DNA of 64,000 nucleotides from Psychrobacter aestuarii (GTDB lineage: Bacteria > Pseudomonadota > Gammaproteobacteria > Pseudomonadales > Moraxellaceae), in the NCBI RefSeq assembly GCF_904846035.1, contig NZ_CAJGYT010000001.1, positions 124,001 through 188,000 of the forward strand. The letters run 5' to 3'. Shown piece by piece: positions 35,384 through 44,546 of this stretch; the first letter of the stretch is position 1; every line of letters begins with the position of its first letter. The notes beneath the pieces were generated by a model that was given only the letters and a program-made list of their open reading frames with translations, was not told the DNA's origin and ran no database searches. The translations under genes and the position numbers were made by a program.

Positions 35384-35942
35384 TGTTCCGCCTTTATCAT
35401 TTTTTTACTTGAATGTGATTGGTGTCAGTGACGTATGCTGGCTATTGATAGACAATTTGCCGTTATTTTTATCGTCACTGTCAGGTATTACTGTATGGTT
35501 TGCTTTATTTTATAAGATGCGCTGTTTAATGTGTACTTGCCAGTAGAGAATTTTTGTCCACTTCTGGGCGTTACATTGTTAAGCAAATCAGATACACTGA
35601 AGCAGGCATATATCGATGTGCATCAGGTATGTGTTCGTAGCAGTTTTGATGCTGCTATGTTGACTGATTTTTTGCTTGTATTGTCGAGGGCGTCCACCTG
35701 TGTATGTGTCTTAAAAGGTGATACACCTCGTAGTTTTACCTCTATTTTTGCATCGCTATTCTAATGTAACACAATTGCTGTATTTTCATGGCTGGTATAC
35801 GCACAATCACGACAATAGGACATAAATCCAGTAGGGAAGCTATAGGTAGGCGGTCATGACCACCCATCCTGCGCTGATATAAAAAAATATAAAATAATAC
35901 GAGATAAGTCTTACATACTCGGCTTATCTAAGGAGAGATAAG
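35384..35942. other. Intergenic region upstream of cstA
   Basis: About 560 bases lie between the divergent hypothetical gene and the CstA gene. The AT-rich stretch around 35880-35900 is a likely promoter region, and the alternative hairpins at 35902-35942 cover the ribosome site. An open frame at 35531-35764 has no ribosome site or recognisable product and is not called. Confidence 0.6.
35902..35942 (+). promoter_or_regulatory. Two alternative hairpins over the cstA ribosome site; possible CsrA site
   Basis: CTTATCT at 35923-35929 can pair with AGATAAG at 35936-35942, putting AAGGAG (the ribosome site) in a 6-base loop directly before ATG 35943. The same CTTATCT can instead pair with AGATAAG at 35902-35908, extended by TC/GG to nine pairs. 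A GGA motif in a hairpin loop at the ribosome site is the classic CsrA target, and E. coli cstA is a known CsrA-repressed gene. The pairing is seen directly; CsrA control is inference. Confidence 0.6.
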
Positions 35943-37628
35943 ATGAACAGTGCCATTGTATTATTATTTGGCGTCGCTGCAATGCTTTGCGGCTATATTT
36001 TTTATTCAAAATTTATCGCGACCAAGATTTTGGCGCTAGACAACAGCCGTCCCACGCCAGCCCATACGATGAAGGACGGCATCGATTATGTGCCGACCAA
36101 TAAGTATGTGTTGTGGGGACATCACTTTACGTCAGTTGCGGGTGCTGCGCCGATTATTGGCCCTGCGATTGCGGTGATTTGGGGCTGGGTACCTGCCATT
36201 CTTTGGGTGGTATTCGGGACGATTTTTATGGCGGGCGTACATGATATGTCTGCCGTATGGGCGAGCATGCGTAACCGCGGGCAGTCGATTGGCTCTATCG
36301 CGGGGACGGTGATGGGCACGCGCGTGCGTAGCCTGATGATGGTGGTGATATTCTTGCTGCTACTCATGGTCAACGCAGTATTCGGCGTGGCGATTGCCAA
36401 TATGATGATTAAGACGCCATCGGCGGTGCTGCCTGTATGGGGCGCGCTGATTGTGGCATTTATTATCGGTCAGTGTATCTATCGCTATAAGATGAGCCTG
36501 CCTATCGTGTCTATCGTGGGTGTGGTGGCGCTATATACGCTGATTTATTTGGGTCCCATGTTCCCAATCGTATTGCCTGAGACGGTGATGGGGCTGCCTG
36601 ACAATGCGGTATGGATTATTATTTTGTTCGTCTATGCAGCGATTGCCTCATTACTGCCTGTATGGATGCTGCTCCAGCCACGTGACTATATCAACGGCTT
36701 GCAGCTGTTCGTGGGCTTGATTTTGTTATATGCGGCAATCTTTATTGCCACACCCGACATTGTCGCGCCAACCATCAATACCAACTTGCCAGCGGGCACG
36801 CCGCCCATCTTGCCGCTACTGTTCGTGACCATTGCCTGTGGTGCGATTTCAGGCTTTCATGGCTTGGTGGCGACGGGTACGACCTCAAAGCAGATTGATA
36901 AAGAAGAAGACGTGCGTTTTGTCGGTTACTTTGGTGCGCTTGGTGAAGGTCTGTTGGCACTCGGTGCTATCTTGGCCGCGACCGCAGGTTTTGCGACCTT
37001 TGGCGACTGGCAAGCGGTATATCAAAAGTTCGGTGACGGCTCTATCGGCGCGTTCATCGACGGCGGCGCAACCATCTTAAACCAAGGTGTGGGCATCGAG
37101 ATGGTACTGTCGCAAACCATGCTGACCGTGATGGCAGCGCTGTTTGCGGGTACGACGATGGATACAGGCGTACGTTTGCAGCGTTATATTTTCCAAGAAT
37201 TCGGTGAGTTTTATAACCTGCCTGCCTTGAAAAAAGGCGTGGTCGCAACCTTGCTTGCGGTGGGTACGTGTTTGCTACTTGCATTCGGTGCAGGCGGTAT
37301 CGATGGCTCAGGCGGTATGATTATCTGGCCACTCTTTGGTACGACCAACCAGCTGATGGCAGCACTGACCTTGATGATTGTCACTGTGATTTTGCTGCGT
37401 AAAGGCAAACCTGTGTGGTACACCTTAGCACCGTTGACGTTCCTGCTTATCATGACTGTATTTGCGCTGCTGTTACAGCTCAAAACTTTCTATACCGATG
37501 GCAACTGGCTACTCATCATCATGGACATCATCATCTTGATTGCGACTGTGTTGGTCACTTTTGAGAGTCTGTCTGTACTGCGCCGCGAATGGTCGGAGCA
37601 CAAAGGTAAAACCAACATCGAACCATAA
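35943..37628 (+). CDS. cstA: CstA-family carbon starvation transporter
   Basis: The 561-residue inner-membrane protein has about 16 hydrophobic segments. It carries the family stretches VPTNKYVLWGHHFTSVAGAA, IGPAIAVIWGWVPAILW, GVHDMSAVWASMRNRGQSIG and SGFHGLVATGTTSKQI. CstA-type proteins import peptides or pyruvate during carbon limitation. It is shorter than E. coli CstA, as in many short-form family members. A very strong ribosome site (AAGGAG) lies in the hairpin described at 35902-35942. It is a single gene ending at a terminator. Confidence 0.93.
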   Translation: MNSAIVLLFGVAAMLCGYIFYSKFIATKILALDNSRPTPAHTMKDGIDYVPTNKYVLWGHHFTSVAGAAPIIGPAIAVIWGWVPAILWVVFGTIFMAGVHDMSAVWASMRNRGQSIGSIAGTVMGTRVRSLMMVVIFLLLLMVNAVFGVAIANMMIKTPSAVLPVWGALIVAFIIGQCIYRYKMSLPIVSIVGVVALYTLIYLGPMFPIVLPETVMGLPDNAVWIIILFVYAAIASLLPVWMLLQPRDYINGLQLFVGLILLYAAIFIATPDIVAPTINTNLPAGTPPILPLLFVTIACGAISGFHGLVATGTTSKQIDKEEDVRFVGYFGALGEGLLALGAILAATAGFATFGDWQAVYQKFGDGSIGAFIDGGATILNQGVGIEMVLSQTMLTVMAALFAGTTMDTGVRLQRYIFQEFGEFYNLPALKKGVVATLLAVGTCLLLAFGAGGIDGSGGMIIWPLFGTTNQLMAALTLMIVTVILLRKGKPVWYTLAPLTFLLIMTVFALLLQLKTFYTDGNWLLIIMDIIILIATVLVTFESLSVLRREWSEHKGKTNIEP

Positions 37629-37650
37629 GCAAGAGTATCGTTATCTATAT

Positions 37651-37679
37651 AAAAACGCTGGCATCTGCTGGCGTTTTTT
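37651..37679 (+). terminator. Terminator after cstA
   Basis: AAAAACGC at 37651-37658 pairs with GCGTTTTT at 37671-37678 around a 12-base loop, with a T-run on the 3' side. It ends the cstA transcript. Confidence 0.8.
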
Positions 37680-37773
37680 ATGCGCTGCGTTATGATGGTT
37701 TGATAGTCCTATGATGTTAAGCTAAGAAAATTTTAGGTTAAGAAAAAATCAAATGATTAAAAAGGAATCCGCG

Positions 37774-38061
37774 ATGAACGAGCCAGCCGAGACAGACACC
37801 AATATACCGCCTTTGTGGCGACGATTTTTAGCGGGGCTAAACGAGTTTTATCACGCGCCGTACCGTCAGACGATGGCACGCGCAGCGCGTGATGAAGAAG
37901 ATTTTTTTATGCTGATGATGTTTGCTGAAAGCCTAGGTATTGATAATCCTGCGAGCTTTTATACCCTTGAGTTGCAGCCGTTATTTTTGGAAAACTTTCA
38001 CGATTGGCACACGCGTATGGGTATGGAAAAATGCCCCTTTGACCATGTGGGCTGCTGCTAG
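37774..38061 (+). CDS. Small protein ending in CC, partner of an ArsA-like ATPase
   Basis: The 95-residue protein has a conserved-looking core (WRRFLAGLNEFYHAPYRQ, then FMLMMFAESLGIDNPASFYTLELQP) and ends FDHVGCC directly before the stop. Short proteins that end in two cysteines and sit next to ArsA-like ATPases are known as a family (I recall the name cory-CC-star protein). ATG 37774 has AAGGAAT upstream; the ATG at 37753 does not. The ArsA-like gene starts 83 bases later. A metal or thiol role for the terminal cysteines is possible but unproven. Confidence 0.75.
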   Translation: MNEPAETDTNIPPLWRRFLAGLNEFYHAPYRQTMARAARDEEDFFMLMMFAESLGIDNPASFYTLELQPLFLENFHDWHTRMGMEKCPFDHVGCC

Positions 38062-38144
38062 CTGTTACTAAACTTGCTATACCTGAGTGAAGCCAATAAC
38101 AACCCAATAACGATAAGAACGACATATAAGCAGAGACAAAAATT

Positions 38145-39164
38145 ATGGCAATACAGCCTTTAAATGACCTTAAAAAAACCGTCAATCATAAACCCATCAT
38201 CTTTGTCGGTGGTAAAGGCGGCGTAGGCAAGACCACGACCGCCGCCGCACTCGCCAGCCAATTTGCGGCAGCGGGAAAAAAAACGCTGATTATCTCCACC
38301 GACCCTGCGCACAGTTTGGGTGATGTGTTAGAAACGCAGTTAAGTAATGAAAAAACGGCGATTACACCGCGTTTGGACGCGATTGAGCTCAATCCCGATT
38401 TGATTGTTGAGCAGCATTTTGCACAAGTTGAGCGTACCATCACCGCTTATACCAACCCTGACATGCTGCCCAAAATCCGCGAGCATTTGCGCTTGTCCAA
38501 ATCCGCACCAGGGGCGCAAGAAGCAGCGATGCTCGAATCCATGTGCCAGCACTTAGTGAGTGCCGCCGATGAAGGTTATGCACATATTATTTTTGACACC
38601 GCACCGACGGGGCACACGCTGCGGCTGCTGGTACTGCCTGAGATGATGGGCGCGTGGACGGATGGACTGCTCGCGCAGCAGCGCCGCCAAGCCAAACTGC
38701 GCTCGGTCAGTAATCATTTGCAAACCAGTAGTAGCAGGAAAGCAGAAAACTTTGGTAAAAATGCGCTGGACAATCCCTTTACCGCGCATAAGCCTGACCG
38801 CTGGGCGCAGGCGGTCGAGGTACTGGAAAAAAGAAAGCGGCTGTTTCGTCAGGCGGGGACGCTGCTGCATGATGACCAGCAAACCGCCATCGTGCTGGTC
38901 ATGACTGCTGATGTGCTGCCACTTGCCGAGACCAAGCGCGCCGTAAAGCAGCTTGAGGACAGCAAGCTGACGCCAACCGCAATCGTCGTTAATCAGCTGA
39001 TACGTGACCAGCAGCAAGATAGCTTTTGGCAAGAGCGCGCAAAACGGCAAGGCAAGCTATTAACAGAGATAGACCTCAGTTTTCAACAGTATCCTGTCTA
39101 TCCCATCTATCTACAGCAAAGCGATGTGCGCGGAATAGAAGCGCTTGGGTCTTTGTTGACGTAG
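38145..39164 (+). CDS. ArsA/TRC40-family ATPase
   Basis: The 339-residue protein has the deviant Walker A motif FVGGKGGVGKTTTAAALA (about 20-37), the switch I motif STDPAHSLGDVL, and FDTAPTGHTLRLLVLP, the ArsA/Get3 signature. These dimeric ATPases drive arsenite pumps or carry tail-anchored membrane proteins. No arsB, arsC or arsR gene is nearby, so arsenite export is unlikely. It is a single-domain form and follows the CC-ending protein, which is probably its partner. Confidence 0.9.
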   Translation: MAIQPLNDLKKTVNHKPIIFVGGKGGVGKTTTAAALASQFAAAGKKTLIISTDPAHSLGDVLETQLSNEKTAITPRLDAIELNPDLIVEQHFAQVERTITAYTNPDMLPKIREHLRLSKSAPGAQEAAMLESMCQHLVSAADEGYAHIIFDTAPTGHTLRLLVLPEMMGAWTDGLLAQQRRQAKLRSVSNHLQTSSSRKAENFGKNALDNPFTAHKPDRWAQAVEVLEKRKRLFRQAGTLLHDDQQTAIVLVMTADVLPLAETKRAVKQLEDSKLTPTAIVVNQLIRDQQQDSFWQERAKRQGKLLTEIDLSFQQYPVYPIYLQQSDVRGIEALGSLLT

Positions 39165-39216
39165 TTGTTTTTGTAGTTGTAATTATTAGCATAAATGTTT
39201 ACTGATTTAACCCGCA

Positions 39217-40878
39217 TTATTCCTGCATATAGACTGCATCATCATCACTTTTGCGCTCAAGGCGGCGCGACAGTGACCATGCGGCATCAAGACGCAGTTG
39301 CTTGGCTTGCTCGGACTTGCCACTATTAAACGATGACCATTGCGGCTTGCTGCGCGCTTTTTTTAGCTCGCTTGGTAGCTTTTGTGCTGACCATGGTGCA
39401 CTGGTAGTAACATCATCAGCGTCTACCTTATTTTGGTACAGCATTTGCGTACTGTCCGCTGCCGCGTGCCCGCGATGGCGCAGCGCGTATAACAAATCAA
39501 CCGCCCGCGTCGCCAGCAAAGTCAAAGTGGCAGGGTCAATATACAAGCGCTTGACGCCCGATATGCGGTCGCTGATACTGCTGGTATTCGACAGCAATCC
39601 ACCCGCGATACCGCCGATAGCCGCGCCCAAGCCTAAAGTCGTACCAAGCGCCGCTGCGTCAATACCCAATCCCAATAACGCGCCAGCCGCCGCCCCTGAG
39701 GTGGTGCGTATGCCATAGCTTTTGAGCAGTTCGGGGTCAAAGGGGTCTTGCTGATAGGCGGTCAGCTCAAGCGGCGTGTCAGCAACGTCATTGTCATAAA
39801 AGCGGTATAAATTTAATAACTCGTGCTGCATACCGCGTTCACTTTGGCGCACTGCATCTTGCATTTGTGTGAGTACGGGTAGCGGGTCGTCGTCCTCGTG
39901 TATCTCACGCTCAAAGGCGGCGACATCCAATAAAAAGTCGGCGATGATGATGTTGGCTTCGTCATACATCTGTAGCCACTCTTGGCGGCGCTGCTGGGTC
40001 AGGCGCGTCAGCATATCGCTGTGCGTGAGCATGGTGGCAAGGTTCTGCCAGAGGCGCATCTCGTCATTAAACTCAAACGCCACCGAGTCAAAGCGGGTAG
40101 AGATGTGCAAGCCGCGACGTGCCAGCATGGTCTGCCATTCGCCGATATTGCTGTCTTGACTGTCAATAAAGTTAAACACAGGCATCACGGGGATTGCCGA
40201 CCATGACAAAATAGTCAGCTCGTCTTTGTATTTGCCCAAAATCGGCTCACGCGCATCGACCACATACACTGCCATATCGCTGGCGAGCAGCTGGCGAATG
40301 ACTTTGGCTTCTTGGCTAAAGTCTTCATCACTGCCGCTATTGGCATCGGCGGCGGCAGACTGCAAAAAGTGTTGCAAACGCTCGATACCATCGCGGCGGC
40401 TGGCGGTGTGCGCCTCAAGCCAATCCATCACGCCCGAGGCATCTTCTAGACCTGGGGTATCGTATAGGGTCACCAGCGTGTCACCGCTTTGGCTATCGGT
40501 TAACTTTGCGCGCTCGACATGGCGTGTGGTGGCAGCGGCGTTTTTGACCTCACCAAAATACACATCACGCAACAAGGTGCGCAAAATCGAAGTCTTGCCC
40601 GTATTGGTGTGCCCAACGACCGCGAGCTTTAACGGCTCGTCTTGGGCGGTGGTTTTGCGTGGTTGGCTGGCTGCTTGATGGGCATCAAAATCGCTGTTTG
40701 ATTTTTCTAAATTGGGCGCGGTCGCCGTCATGTCCGTTTGCGCTGCGGGCACAGGCACGGCGTTAGCAGTTTGTGACTGGCTATTATGCGCGGTATTCGG
40801 CGTCTCGCTCGCAAAGGCCTTTTCTGCAAACAGGCTGCGGCTCGGCTTATTATGAGTGTCGTTATTATTTTCAGTCAT
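39217..40878 (-). CDS. GTPase with DUF3482 domain
   Basis: The 553-residue protein has a disordered N-terminus (1-85) rich in Asn, Thr and Ala, then a GTPase domain with G1 VVGHTNTGKTSILR (about 88-101) and G3 YDTPGLEDAS (about 140). A C-terminal region contains a glycine-rich hydrophobic stretch (GAAAGALLGLGIDAAALG, about 395-412) that may insert in a membrane. It is the DUF3482 family. It lies 82 bases downstream of a DUF2868 membrane protein, with which it is usually paired. The role of the pair is not known; a membrane-associated function is likely. Confidence 0.85.
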   Translation of the reverse strand: MTENNNDTHNKPSRSLFAEKAFASETPNTAHNSQSQTANAVPVPAAQTDMTATAPNLEKSNSDFDAHQAASQPRKTTAQDEPLKLAVVGHTNTGKTSILRTLLRDVYFGEVKNAAATTRHVERAKLTDSQSGDTLVTLYDTPGLEDASGVMDWLEAHTASRRDGIERLQHFLQSAAADANSGSDEDFSQEAKVIRQLLASDMAVYVVDAREPILGKYKDELTILSWSAIPVMPVFNFIDSQDSNIGEWQTMLARRGLHISTRFDSVAFEFNDEMRLWQNLATMLTHSDMLTRLTQQRRQEWLQMYDEANIIIADFLLDVAAFEREIHEDDDPLPVLTQMQDAVRQSERGMQHELLNLYRFYDNDVADTPLELTAYQQDPFDPELLKSYGIRTTSGAAAGALLGLGIDAAALGTTLGLGAAIGGIAGGLLSNTSSISDRISGVKRLYIDPATLTLLATRAVDLLYALRHRGHAAADSTQMLYQNKVDADDVTTSAPWSAQKLPSELKKARSKPQWSSFNSGKSEQAKQLRLDAAWSLSRRLERKSDDDAVYMQE

Positions 40879-40960
40879 GGCGTCTGTCTTTTGTCTTTGT
40901 AGTATTAAAGGGTATATTTCAAATTTAATTTAAAAGGTCTTTTTAGCATTTAGAAACCGC

Positions 40961-42307
40961 TTAGCTCACCGATTGCACCAGTCCAATACCGCGCTCTGCC
41001 AATGCCGCTTGCCATTGGTTAAGGCGCTCGGTATGACTCGGCGTCATCTCAACATCACCGAGCAGTTGCACGACCAGCCCATGTTTTGCCGCCGCTGCGA
41101 TGTTATCAAGCTTGCGCAATGTGCCACGGTCAGGCAGCGCTTGGCTATAGATGCCGAGCAGCACTTGTACAGGGTGCGTCTCTAAGTATTTATGTAAGCG
41201 CGCCATATCATCGCGGTCATTGACCTGCCCAAAGTTGTGGATATCGGCATCATTGTCATTCATCGCATCCAGACCCGCCAGCCACCATGTGTCCTCGGTA
41301 TGGTATTCAAACAATACCGCGAGCTTTTGCCCTTGGCTGGGCTGTGCCACAGGCGCGACAGGGGCGGGCGCTTCGGTAAAGTCATCAGCGTCCACGACGC
41401 GGCGCTGCCAAAACTTGAGGATTTTTTGATAATAGGGCTGATTGATATCCACGCGCATCTGTCTGCGGCGAAACATCAGCGCACAAAACGCCCATGCTAT
41501 CGCGCGCGGCACGATGCCATACATGAGCAAACTGCCAATCAATAGGCTTGCCCACGCGCGAGCGGCGGATAACGGCAGCTCAGTAACAAGGCGGCTTTGG
41601 CGAATCGTCTCGGCATCAGGCACATCAAAGCCCACAAGGCTTGGGAGCGCGCCGAGCCACTGCGTCAACACAATCAGTGCGTTATCGGAGAGCAGCGTCG
41701 ACTCCCAGCTAAAGCTATACTGACGCACAATCAGCAAAAAGATGATGGCAAACAGCATCCCCGTCAAGGTCGCGAGCCACAGCTGATGGCTAAAGCGTCC
41801 GATATACCAGCGCATGCCCTGATGCTCCAGCTGGCGCTCGTACAGCTCGGTCGCTGCCAGCGTCACATCATCGCGCCCACGCAACAGATAGCTTGGGTTA
41901 ATCAGTGCAGTAATGCCGACCGACTTGGCATCGCGGCGCTTAATCAGCGTCAACACCAGCCAGCCCACCAGCATTAAAGTATGAAAGCCGAGCAGACACA
42001 CCAGCACATAAAAAAAGTTGACCACATTGCTTTGCAGTAGCGCAAACAATCCCAAAAATCCAGACACGCACCACAGCGCACTCATGAGTAGCATCACGCC
42101 CTTGATGCGCGTATCAATCTTGGTCAGTATCCGCATCAGCGCGCCATCACTGTCGATGCGCGCCGCACGGCGTTGCAACTTATGCAGGGGCGTACCCGTC
42201 TCATCCTGCATCTGCTCGGTGACCAACAGCGGGTCGGTAGCAAACAGATGATTTTTGGCCTCGAGGCGGCGTACCAGTTCGGTCAGTTGGTCCTGAGCTG
42301 AGAGCAT
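40961..42307 (-). CDS. DUF2868 family membrane protein
   Basis: The 448-residue protein has four likely membrane segments (about 71-92, 98-120, 175-198 and 255-278) between a soluble N-terminus and a C-terminal cytosolic domain. The C-terminal domain includes KLAVLFEYHTEDTWWLAGLDAM and ends LAERGIGLVQSVS. It belongs to DUF2868. It is the first gene of a two-gene unit with the DUF3482 GTPase, and I infer that it forms the membrane base for that GTPase. Confidence 0.82.
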   Translation of the reverse strand: MLSAQDQLTELVRRLEAKNHLFATDPLLVTEQMQDETGTPLHKLQRRAARIDSDGALMRILTKIDTRIKGVMLLMSALWCVSGFLGLFALLQSNVVNFFYVLVCLLGFHTLMLVGWLVLTLIKRRDAKSVGITALINPSYLLRGRDDVTLAATELYERQLEHQGMRWYIGRFSHQLWLATLTGMLFAIIFLLIVRQYSFSWESTLLSDNALIVLTQWLGALPSLVGFDVPDAETIRQSRLVTELPLSAARAWASLLIGSLLMYGIVPRAIAWAFCALMFRRRQMRVDINQPYYQKILKFWQRRVVDADDFTEAPAPVAPVAQPSQGQKLAVLFEYHTEDTWWLAGLDAMNDNDADIHNFGQVNDRDDMARLHKYLETHPVQVLLGIYSQALPDRGTLRKLDNIAAAAKHGLVVQLLGDVEMTPSHTERLNQWQAALAERGIGLVQSVS

Positions 42308-42543
42308 GCGGCGTGTGTGTCCATAACAGTAAAGGAAAATTTAAGGATACCGAAAAATACGGCAAAAGCATAACGCACTATTGTAGCCAAATAGGGACGG
42401 CACTCAGGCGGCACAAGGCGGGTAACAATAAACCTCTGTAAGCCATCGGCGCAAGCTTTTATGCTAATTCCATCACGATGGATAAATTAATAACAAGTTA
42501 AGCAATAAAAATAAAAGCAAACAACACTATAAGGGCGCAAAGC
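42308..42543. other. Divergent promoter region between DUF2868 and the SDR
   Basis: The 236 bases separate two divergent genes and are AT-rich near 42470-42530. No symmetric site stands out. I infer only that both promoters lie here. Confidence 0.5.
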
Positions 42544-43314
42544 ATGGAGCAACAGACAAATAAGACGTATCTCATCATCGGCGGGACAGGCGGTATCGGG
42601 CAAGCAATGCTGCGCCAACTGGCAAGTCATCAGCATGGCAATGAGAAAAGCACAAATAGCGCCACACTTATCGCCACCTATCACAAACGCCCGCCGCCTG
42701 ATATGCCGCAGGTGACGTGGGTCAAGATGGATTTGACCGATGAAGACAGTATTAAAAATGCGGTAGAGACGATAAAAACAAAAACCACGCACATTGACTG
42801 GGTGATTAACTGTATTGGACTGCTGCACGATGGCAATCAGCAGCCTGAAAAGTCATTGCGCCAGCTCTCGCCTGAATTTTTTGTGCAAAACATGAAGGTC
42901 AACGCGCTCGCCAGCCTACTGCTCGCCAAACATATTAGACCACTATTACAAAAGGCGACGCGCACCGAGGACGCGCCCGCCATTTTTGCAGTGTTATCAG
43001 CGCGGGTCGGCAGCATCAGTGACAATCAGCTGGGCGGCTGGTACAGCTACCGTATGAGTAAGGCGGCGCTAAATATGGGCATGAAAAATGTCAGTATTGA
43101 ATGGGCGCGCTCCTTGCCCAATACCTGCGTGGTGGTCATGCAGCCAGGTACGGTGGACACCACGCTGTCCGAGCCGTTTCAAGGCAATGTCGCGGAGGAT
43201 AAGCTGTTTTCGCCAGACTATAGCGCTGAGCAGCTGCTCAATGTGCTCGCCACCATGCGGGCGGCGGACAGTGGCAGCTTTGTCGATTGGGCAGGGGAGA
43301 AGATTGCGTGGTGA
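42544..43314 (+). CDS. Short-chain dehydrogenase/reductase
   Basis: The 256-residue protein is a classical SDR. It has the cofactor motif YLIIGGTGGIGQAMLRQL (9-26), the INCIGLLHDG substrate-side motif, and the catalytic YRMSK (about 162-166), followed by QPGTVDTTLSEPF. It resembles the CsgA/C-factor type. It is divergent from the DUF2868 gene and has AAGGGCG upstream. Its substrate cannot be deduced. Confidence 0.9.
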   Translation: MEQQTNKTYLIIGGTGGIGQAMLRQLASHQHGNEKSTNSATLIATYHKRPPPDMPQVTWVKMDLTDEDSIKNAVETIKTKTTHIDWVINCIGLLHDGNQQPEKSLRQLSPEFFVQNMKVNALASLLLAKHIRPLLQKATRTEDAPAIFAVLSARVGSISDNQLGGWYSYRMSKAALNMGMKNVSIEWARSLPNTCVVVMQPGTVDTTLSEPFQGNVAEDKLFSPDYSAEQLLNVLATMRAADSGSFVDWAGEKIAW

Positions 43315-43357
43315 TGGGTAACACGCAAAAAGAAGAAAGATTAAGCTATTGCTGTCA

Positions 43358-43879
43358 TTAAATACCGCTACCACACGAGATGCTGTGCTCTTGTCTGTCA
43401 AAAATTAGTTCTGTATAGCCAACATCTTGTGTTAAGTAGCCTTTAAAGTTGTTGTTTAACACCTCTAGTAAGACGCCATCAGCGGTATAGCCTTTTTTAT
43501 CCGTAGCGGGCAGCTTAAACTGCGGGCGCAGCGTTAAAAATTTATTGTCCTTAAAAAATACCTTTTGATGTCCCCATTCATAGCCTTGAAAGTCTTCTAT
43601 CTTAACAATCGGGTAGCCAAAAGCAGTCGCGTCTTTAAAATAGTACGTCGTGGTTGTTGAGTTGCCATCGCTGTCTGTATAAGGGTACATAAACACCACT
43701 TCTTTACGAAGAAGCGCATCGCCTATGTCTGTAAACGCATCGTCATCATCAAAGGATAAATGTCCAGCACATCCCGCCATCATTGGCTGTAGATAAGTGC
43801 TTAAATCGATACTTGCCTGCGCGCTCAAGGTGTACGTGATGAACAACACACCCGCGCCAATCTTATAAAAACGGTTCAT
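43358..43879 (-). CDS. Exported protein of unknown function
   Basis: The 173-residue protein has an N-terminal signal peptide (MNRFYKIGAGVLFITYTLSA, probable cut after AQA at 23). The mature part is acidic, rich in Asp and aromatic residues, and has two cysteines (near 37 and near the C-terminus) that could form one disulfide bond. It resembles no family I know. It is convergent with the SDR. The start has AAGGGGC upstream. Confidence 0.7.
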   Translation of the reverse strand: MNRFYKIGAGVLFITYTLSAQASIDLSTYLQPMMAGCAGHLSFDDDDAFTDIGDALLRKEVVFMYPYTDSDGNSTTTTYYFKDATAFGYPIVKIEDFQGYEWGHQKVFFKDNKFLTLRPQFKLPATDKKGYTADGVLLEVLNNNFKGYLTQDVGYTELIFDRQEHSISCGSGI

Positions 43880-43960
43880 AAATGCCCCTTAAAAACGAAC
43901 TTAAGTCTAAATATTAAGCGTATTATAGTTATTTTTATCAAAAGGCGCAGTTTATAAACC

Positions 43961-44386
43961 TTACTTGGCGAACAGCTGACTCATATCTTTAAAGGCTTTA
44001 AATTCTAAGGCATTGCCACAAGGATCTAAAAAGAACATTGTCGCCTGTTCGCCAACCTCGCCTTTGAATCTAACATACGGCTCGATAACAAACGCTATGT
44101 CGTTGTCTTTTAATCTGTTTGCCAGATCTTCCCATTGTGCCCAAGGCAACACTACGCCAAAGTGCGGGGCAGGCACGTCATGTCCATCGACGACATTGGT
44201 ATGCGCGCTCTCTTGAGACGGCGTTTTAGGGTGCTCGTGTATGACGACCTGATGACCATAAAAGTCAAAATCGACCCATTGTGTGCTGGCGCGCCCTTCT
44301 TCTAGATTAAGCACATCCCGATAAAACGAGCGCGCCGCATCGATATCATAGACAGGTATGGCGAGGTGAAAAGGTGATAAGCTCAT
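43961..44386 (-). CDS. VOC-family (glyoxalase/dioxygenase-like) protein
   Basis: The 141-residue protein has the two beta-alpha-beta-beta-beta modules of the vicinal oxygen chelate family. It begins [20 protein letters not shown] and ends [15 protein letters not shown]. His9, the His of APHFGVVL and the Glu of NALEFKAF are the likely metal ligands. Members include glyoxalase I, ring-cleaving dioxygenases and drug-resistance proteins; the substrate is unknown. AGGACATT lies upstream. Confidence 0.88.
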   Translation of the reverse strand: MSLSPFHLAIPVYDIDAARSFYRDVLNLEEGRASTQWVDFDFYGHQVVIHEHPKTPSQESAHTNVVDGHDVPAPHFGVVLPWAQWEDLANRLKDNDIAFVIEPYVRFKGEVGEQATMFFLDPCGNALEFKAFKDMSQLFAK

Positions 44387-44546
44387 AATGTCCTCTTAAT
44401 TTTTTGGAATCCGTGAAATTATGATAACGAAAGACCATGCACAAGAAAAACGCAATAAATCTATTCTCAGCCCTAATTATTTATGGTCTCGAAAGTAGGT
44501 GTCACGCTACGGTAGTTTTTATCAATCGTTTTTAAGGCTACTAGGA

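Noticed and set aside
35531-35764. 77-codon open frame upstream of cstA
   Set aside because: No ribosome site, no recognisable domain, and poor codon pattern. It is treated as intergenic.
38145-39164. Arsenite pump ATPase
   Set aside because: There is no arsB, arsC or arsR gene, and the protein has a single ATPase domain. A general ArsA/Get3-family label is safer.
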